Positions 8,433 through 11,273 of a stretch of 11,273 bases of DNA are shown here, in pieces. The stretch is from an uncultured Bacilli bacterium. Lineage in GTDB: Bacteria > Bacillota_I > Bacilli_A > RF39 > UBA660. The position numbers and the translations under genes were made by a program. Location: contig CANRCL010000031.1 in NCBI GenBank assembly GCA_947629115.1, positions 1 to 11,273 on the forward strand, read 5' to 3'. The number at the start of each line of letters is the position of its first letter. Positions within the stretch are counted from its first letter, which is position 1. Below the pieces are notes generated by a model, which worked only from the letters and a program-made list of their open reading frames with translations, ran no database searches and was not told the origin of the DNA.

Positions 8433-8450
8433 ATAACTTTAATATATAAT
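8422..8450 (+). promoter_or_regulatory. Near-consensus promoter for the 230-residue membrane protein gene
   Basis: TTGACT (8422-8427), a 17-nt spacer and TATAAT (8445-8450) differ from the sigma-A consensus at one position. The -35 hexamer lies inside the right arm of the ymfH terminator. Transcription would start near 8457, giving a leader of about 18 nt. The ribosome site AAGGAAG (8461-8467) is seven bases before the ATG at 8475. Confidence 0.75.
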
Positions 8451-8474
8451 AGTTTCCTTGAAGGAAGAAATATT

Positions 8475-9167
8475 ATGCAAAAAATAGTTAATTTTGATAA
8501 TAAAAATGCCAAAAATTCCCATATTGTTAAACAAATAATTGCTATTTTAATAAATGAGGGGTTATTAGTGGGGGCTTTACTAACTATTGATAATTTAATT
8601 ATCTTATTATCTTACTTATCAATTAGTACTTTTGGTTTTATTAAATGTGTTAAAGAAATTAAAAATTCCCAAAAAAGTTGGGAAGATACTTCTAATGTAG
8701 TAATAGATAATAATTCTAAAATAACTTCATTAGAAGAATTATTAGCCAAAGAAGAAACGAAAGATAATACCAAAGAAAAAAAGAATGATATTTTAAGTTA
8801 TGAAGAAATAATGGGTTATTTAGCCCAATTAGTTGAACAATTTTATTATCGTTTTAAAATGCCACCATATAAACTAGACCCTAATGATTGGGATAAAATC
8901 TTTGATACAGTATATAAATATTTTGTTAAACAAGAAATAGAATATGCTTTTGAAAACTTTTGCTATGATTATTTAGAAGAAATTTTTGCTAAAGCCTATA
9001 GTAATAAAGAAAAAGAAGTTAATTTAGAAAGTTTTATGGATAGTTTATCTACTTTAGAGTGGTTTACTTTTACTAAAAGAGATGTTTTAAAAATTAAACA
9101 AGAAATTTTACAACGTTGTAATAAAGAAGTAATCGATTTTAGTAAAGTTAGAAAGATAAAAGATTAA
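8475..9167 (+). CDS. Unrecognised protein with two N-terminal membrane segments
   Basis: The 230-residue protein belongs to no family I recognise. Hydrophobic segments lie at about residues 18-37 (VKQIIAILINEGLLVGALLT) and 40-57 (NLIILLSYLSISTFGFIK), separated by a very short turn, so it is probably a helical hairpin with both ends in the cytoplasm. A polar, Lys/Glu/Asp-rich linker follows (about 60-107). A soluble C-terminal part then runs to residue 230, rich in aromatic and acidic residues (YYRFKMPPYKLDPNDWDKIF, FENFCYDYLEEIF), and looks helical. No catalytic motif stands out; Cys at 58, 163 and 215. It is transcribed from its own strong promoter, separately from ymfFH. It ends five bases from the convergent ABC permease gene. 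A regulatory or scaffolding membrane protein is only a guess. Confidence 0.85.
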   Translation: MQKIVNFDNKNAKNSHIVKQIIAILINEGLLVGALLTIDNLIILLSYLSISTFGFIKCVKEIKNSQKSWEDTSNVVIDNNSKITSLEELLAKEETKDNTKEKKNDILSYEEIMGYLAQLVEQFYYRFKMPPYKLDPNDWDKIFDTVYKYFVKQEIEYAFENFCYDYLEEIFAKAYSNKEKEVNLESFMDSLSTLEWFTFTKRDVLKIKQEILQRCNKEVIDFSKVRKIKD

Positions 9168-9172
9168 AACTA

Positions 9173-9805
9173 TTAAAATTCTTTATGAGCCATAATTTTT
9201 AAAGATATTTTATAAGATATATAAACCATTATAATCATAATTAAAATTAAAATAATTATTAAATAGTCTTCCAAGAAGGCTAATTTTTTGGCTATGGTAG
9301 AAAAATCAAATAAATTAATAATTAATCCTCCACCAATAATTAAAGCAAAGACAATAACGAAAATACTTATTCGGGCTTTTTCTACTCCTAATTTATAGAT
9401 AATGGGATACATTAAGGCTAAAGTGAGTAGAGTACCAAAAATAGAACCTAACATAGTTATTAGTATTTGGGCATAATTAATACTTTGATTATTAATATAA
9501 GAGATAATAAAAGAAAAAATAATTAAAACAATAGAAACTACTAAAGTCATTAAAATAGTAGATACATATTTGGCTTTGACGCTATTTTTTCTTCCATTAG
9601 GTAAAGTTATAGCATAAGCATCCCATTTATTATAACTATCATAACTAAAAGTAGAAATCATTAACATTACACTCATAAATGGAATTATAAAAGATATGTC
9701 CATTTTATTTAATAATCCCATTATCAAATAGACAATAATTATTGCACTTAATAATTTTAAATTGCTTTTTATCATTGCAAAATCTTTTTTAATAAAACCT
9801 ATCAT
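9173..9805 (-). CDS. ABC-2 type transporter permease subunit
   Basis: The 210-residue protein has six predicted membrane helices at about residues 17-34, 38-53, 82-103, 111-136, 145-166 and 181-202. Between helices 2 and 3 it has the 'SYDSYNKWDAYAITLPNGRKNSVKAKY' type loop, which fits the ABC2_memb_5 (PF13346-like) permeases found beside YtrA-type regulators. It would form the membrane channel for the ATPase encoded just upstream, probably as a homodimer since it is the only permease here. The substrate cannot be told from sequence; relatives act in export of, or defence against, envelope-active compounds. AAGGAGA (9813-9819, minus) lies inside the end of the ATPase gene, seven bases before the ATG, with a 3-nt intergenic gap. 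It is the last gene of the operon; no clear terminator follows. Confidence 0.88.
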   Translation of the reverse strand: MIGFIKKDFAMIKSNLKLLSAIIIVYLIMGLLNKMDISFIIPFMSVMLMISTFSYDSYNKWDAYAITLPNGRKNSVKAKYVSTILMTLVVSIVLIIFSFIISYINNQSINYAQILITMLGSIFGTLLTLALMYPIIYKLGVEKARISIFVIVFALIIGGGLIINLFDFSTIAKKLAFLEDYLIIILILIMIIMVYISYKISLKIMAHKEF

Positions 9806-9808
9806 TTT

Positions 9809-10654
9809 TTATTCTCCTTTAATCATTAATATCATTAAATCATCTAAAGTAATTTTATCAATTACTTTAATATTATATTTTTCTTTAAATCTTTTTTTAT
9901 TTTCTACTAATATTTGATATTCATATTTAGTTTTTATATATTTAAGATAATCTTTTTTATCTATTTTAGCAAATTCCGCTTCTTTACATTTAGCAATTCC
10001 ATATTGTTCAATTAATTCATCTTTAGTTTTAGAAAGAACTATTTCACCATGATTAATAAATGTTATATAATCCGCAATATGTTCTAAATCAGTTGTAATA
10101 TGACTAGAAAGTAGAATAGAGCAGTTGCCATCTTCAATAAATTTTTGAAATAAATCAATTATTTCGGCTCTGGCAATGGGGTCTAAACCACTAGTAGGTT
10201 CATCTAAAATTAATAATTTAGGATGATGAGAAAGGGCAGTGGCTATTTCTAATTTTTTATGCATTCCTTTAGATAAAGTTTTAATGGGTTTATTTAAAGG
10301 TAAAGAAAATTCTTTTAAATAATCTTTAAATAATTTTTCGTCCCAATTTGTATATATACCAGGCATTATATTATTGATATCTTTGGGAGTAAGAATTTCT
10401 GGAAAAAACATATCATCTAATACTACGCCAATATTTTCTTTAATTTGTTCATTATGATTATCTTGTCCAAATATTTTTACTTCACCGGTATATTTTATAA
10501 TATTGAGTATGGCTTTAATAGTAGTTGTTTTACCAGCACCATTTTCGCCAATGAAACCCATAATCATTCCTTTAGGTAAATTAAAATTAATATTTTTTAA
10601 AGTAAAATTATCATATTTTTTATTTAAATCTTTTATTTCTAAAATATTTTCCAT
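9809..10654 (-). CDS. ABC transporter ATP-binding protein (YtrB-like)
   Basis: The 281-residue ATPase has Walker A G36-ENGAGKTTT, signature LSKGM (127-131), Walker B LLILDEP (147-153, catalytic E152), D-loop SGLDP and switch His H185 (LSSH). The Q-loop position appears to be Asp (D80 in IGVVLDD) rather than Gln; I believe close relatives in this ABC-2 subgroup often share this. A C-terminal extension of about 60 residues follows the nucleotide-binding domain (about 220-281). It powers the downstream permease. Its ATG overlaps the regulator's stop codon as TAATG, and AGGAGG at 10662-10667 (minus) lies seven bases upstream, which implies translational coupling. It is probably cytoplasmic and peripheral to the membrane. 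Confidence 0.93.
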   Translation of the reverse strand: MENILEIKDLNKKYDNFTLKNINFNLPKGMIMGFIGENGAGKTTTIKAILNIIKYTGEVKIFGQDNHNEQIKENIGVVLDDMFFPEILTPKDINNIMPGIYTNWDEKLFKDYLKEFSLPLNKPIKTLSKGMHKKLEIATALSHHPKLLILDEPTSGLDPIARAEIIDLFQKFIEDGNCSILLSSHITTDLEHIADYITFINHGEIVLSKTKDELIEQYGIAKCKEAEFAKIDKKDYLKYIKTKYEYQILVENKKRFKEKYNIKVIDKITLDDLMILMIKGE

Positions 10655-11031
10655 TATTTATCCTCCTCGTATAAAATATTTAAGATTTTTATTAAATTTT
10701 CTTTTGGTATATTATTTATTTTAGATATATTAATTGCTTTATCTAATAATTCTTCTATTTTATGTAATTGTTCTTCTTTGGCTATTTCAGGATTTATTTT
10801 GGCAACATAAAATCCTTTTGCCGGAATACTTTTAATATATCCCTCTTTTTCTAATTCTTCGTAGGCATTTTTAGTAGTAATAACACTACATTTTAAATCT
10901 CTAGCCAAAGACCTAATCGAGGGTAGTAATTCATTTGTTTTTAATTCTTGAGCAATAATTTTGGCTTTTATTTGGTCTTTTATTTGTTCATAAATGGGTA
11001 TATCACTTGAATTGCTAATAATTATTTCCAT
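10654..11031 (-). CDS. GntR family transcriptional regulator, YtrA subfamily
   Basis: The 125-residue protein has an N-terminal GntR winged helix (residues about 10-76): PIYEQIKDQIKAKII, then LPSIRSLARDLKCSVITTKNAYEELEKEGYI as the helix-turn-helix, and the wing 'AKGFYVA'. The remaining 45 or so residues form a short helical C-terminus, too small for a ligand domain of the FadR, HutC or MocR types, which is diagnostic of the YtrA subfamily. YtrA proteins usually repress their own ABC operon. Here the gene is first in a three-gene operon with ATPase and permease, and a palindromic operator covers its promoter. The ATG at 11031 is supported by GAGAGG (11041-11046, minus), nine bases upstream. 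Confidence 0.92.
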   Translation of the reverse strand: MEIIISNSSDIPIYEQIKDQIKAKIIAQELKTNELLPSIRSLARDLKCSVITTKNAYEELEKEGYIKSIPAKGFYVAKINPEIAKEEQLHKIEELLDKAINISKINNIPKENLIKILNILYEEDK

Positions 11032-11047
11032 ACTTATTTACCTCTCT

Positions 11048-11079
11048 TGTATATATTGATTATATACAGATTATATACA
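11048..11079. promoter_or_regulatory. Probable GntR/YtrA operator: palindrome plus third half-site
   Basis: TGTATATA (11048-11055) and TATATACA (11061-11068) form a perfect 8-bp inverted repeat with a 5-nt spacer. A further TATATACA half-site lies at 11072-11079, so GATTATATACA occurs twice in tandem at an 11-bp period (11058-11079). The palindrome covers the -10 box and start point, and the extra half-site fills the spacer between -10 and -35. Dimer binding here would block RNA polymerase, which fits autorepression by the adjacent regulator. Confidence 0.75.
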
Positions 11080-11088
11080 GGTTGTCAA
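11059..11088 (-). promoter_or_regulatory. Promoter of the GntR-ABC operon
   Basis: Read on the minus strand, TTGACA (11083-11088) and TATAAT (11059-11064) are both perfect sigma-A hexamers, separated by 18 nt. Transcription would start near 11052, giving a leader of about 20 nt. A second TATAAT at 11070-11075 is only seven bases from the -35 box and is part of the operator repeat rather than a working -10. Confidence 0.75.
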
Positions 11089-11185
11089 TATTATTTTTTC
11101 ATATATTAATTGTTTGCTAATTTGTTTATAGAATATTGACTTTTTAAGTTTAATTATAGTATATTAAAATTACATTGAAAAAGAA
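11080..11185. other. AT-rich non-coding spacer
   Basis: Between the GntR promoter and the tandem repeats I see only the GntR -35 box and the candidate plus-strand promoter. There is no supported small gene, tRNA or terminator. The full gene-free stretch from the GntR start to the window edge is 242 bases. Confidence 0.6.
11136..11165 (+). promoter_or_regulatory. Candidate plus-strand promoter towards the right-edge repeats
   Basis: TTGACT (11136-11141), an 18-nt spacer and TATATT (11160-11165) form a plausible sigma-A promoter, divergent from the GntR operon. Transcription would start near 11172, just ahead of the GC-rich tandem units. AT-rich DNA produces such matches by chance, so confidence is moderate. 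Confidence 0.45.
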
Positions 11186-11273
11186 AATGTTCTCGCTCCC
11201 AGATGGCGCGAGTAATAAATTATTCTGGGCGACAATGTTTCTCGCTCTCGGGTGGTGCGAGTAATAAATTATC
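11186..11273. repeat. GC-rich tandem repeat with alternative hairpins, possible structured RNA (continues off window)
   Basis: Two units, 11186-11233 and 11234-11273 (cut by the edge), share AATGTT(T)CTCGCTC, a variable centre and GCGAGTAATAAATTAT. The GC core (11191-11212 and 11240-11261) is 15 of 22 G/C in each unit, in otherwise very AT-rich DNA. Each unit can form hairpin A, CTCGC with GCGAG (11192-11196 with 11208-11212; 11241-11245 with 11257-11261). Unit 1 can instead form hairpin B, TCG-CCCAGA (11193-11195, 11198-11203) with TCTGGG-CGA (11224-11232). The two use the same left arm. ACATTG (11172-11177) can also pair with CAATGT (11233-11238) to enclose unit 1. No protein-coding sense is apparent. 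Strand and function are unknown. Confidence 0.65.

Noticed and set aside
8453..8468. TTCCTT-G-AAGGAA palindrome over the ribosome site of the 230-residue gene
   Set aside because: A one-base loop cannot form a hairpin, the transcript start falls inside the left arm, and AAGGAA is explained as the Shine-Dalgarno.
10503..10724. 73-codon plus-strand open frame over the ATPase/GntR junction
   Set aside because: It is the complement of the Walker A coding region and the ATPase start; hydrophobic only because it mirrors Lys/Asn-rich codons.
11187..11264. 25-codon frame (MFSLPDGASN...) across the tandem repeats, possible leader peptide
   Set aside because: No Shine-Dalgarno precedes the ATG, and the 48-49 bp period puts the second unit in another frame, so selection is not on this peptide.
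11240..11273. Resemblance of GGGTGGTGCGAG to the T-box sequence
   Set aside because: The ACC of the T-box core is missing, no Stem I or specifier loop is seen, and the partner strand pairs with the 5' side instead of forming the usual T-box terminator.
11186..11273. CRISPR array
   Set aside because: The units are contiguous imperfect tandem copies without unique spacers, and no cas genes are present.

Overview
The window looks like chromosomal DNA of an AT-rich, low-GC Gram-positive bacterium of the Bacilli/Mollicutes side of the Firmicutes. A host-associated, uncultured lineage is plausible, but that is inference. The reasons are strong AT bias, A/T-ending codons, purine-rich Shine-Dalgarno sites, sigma-A type promoters, a DUF1653 gene, the YmfF/YmfH peptidase-like pair and a YtrA-type GntR/ABC operon. 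All nine coding regions end in TAA, and Trp is TGG throughout, which fits genetic code 11.

Layout. (1) 1-4374: the 3' part of a very large modular secreted or surface protein. It continues off the left edge. It has four divergent copies of a module ending in a D-x-D-G motif, an InlB/Flg_new-like repeat, a beta-helix-like stretch and a His cluster. It ends at an intrinsic terminator. (2) 4469-5826: a two-gene unit, DUF1653 protein (TTG start) then an HD-domain dNTP triphosphohydrolase. (3) 5866-8420: ymfF-ymfH, an M16 pair in which only the second member keeps the HxxEH zinc motif. It ends at a terminator that overlaps the ymfH stop codon. (4) 8475-9167: an unrecognised protein with two N-terminal membrane segments. 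(5) On the minus strand, 11031 to 9173: ytrA-like GntR regulator, ABC ATPase and ABC-2 permease in one tight operon, with a clear operator on its promoter. (6) 11080-11273: a mostly AT-rich non-coding stretch with a plus-strand promoter. It leads into two GC-rich tandem units of about 48-49 bp that can form alternative hairpins and run off the right edge.

How it works together. The plus-strand units are separated by very compact junctions. In two of them the downstream -35 box sits inside the upstream terminator (its stem or its T-tail), and predicted 5' leaders are only about 10-20 nt. The minus-strand operon is probably autorepressed by its GntR protein and induced by an envelope-acting compound or another effector. 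The least explained element is the GC-rich tandem repeat at the right edge. It shows one A-T to G-C compensatory change between units and is the best candidate for an undescribed structured RNA.
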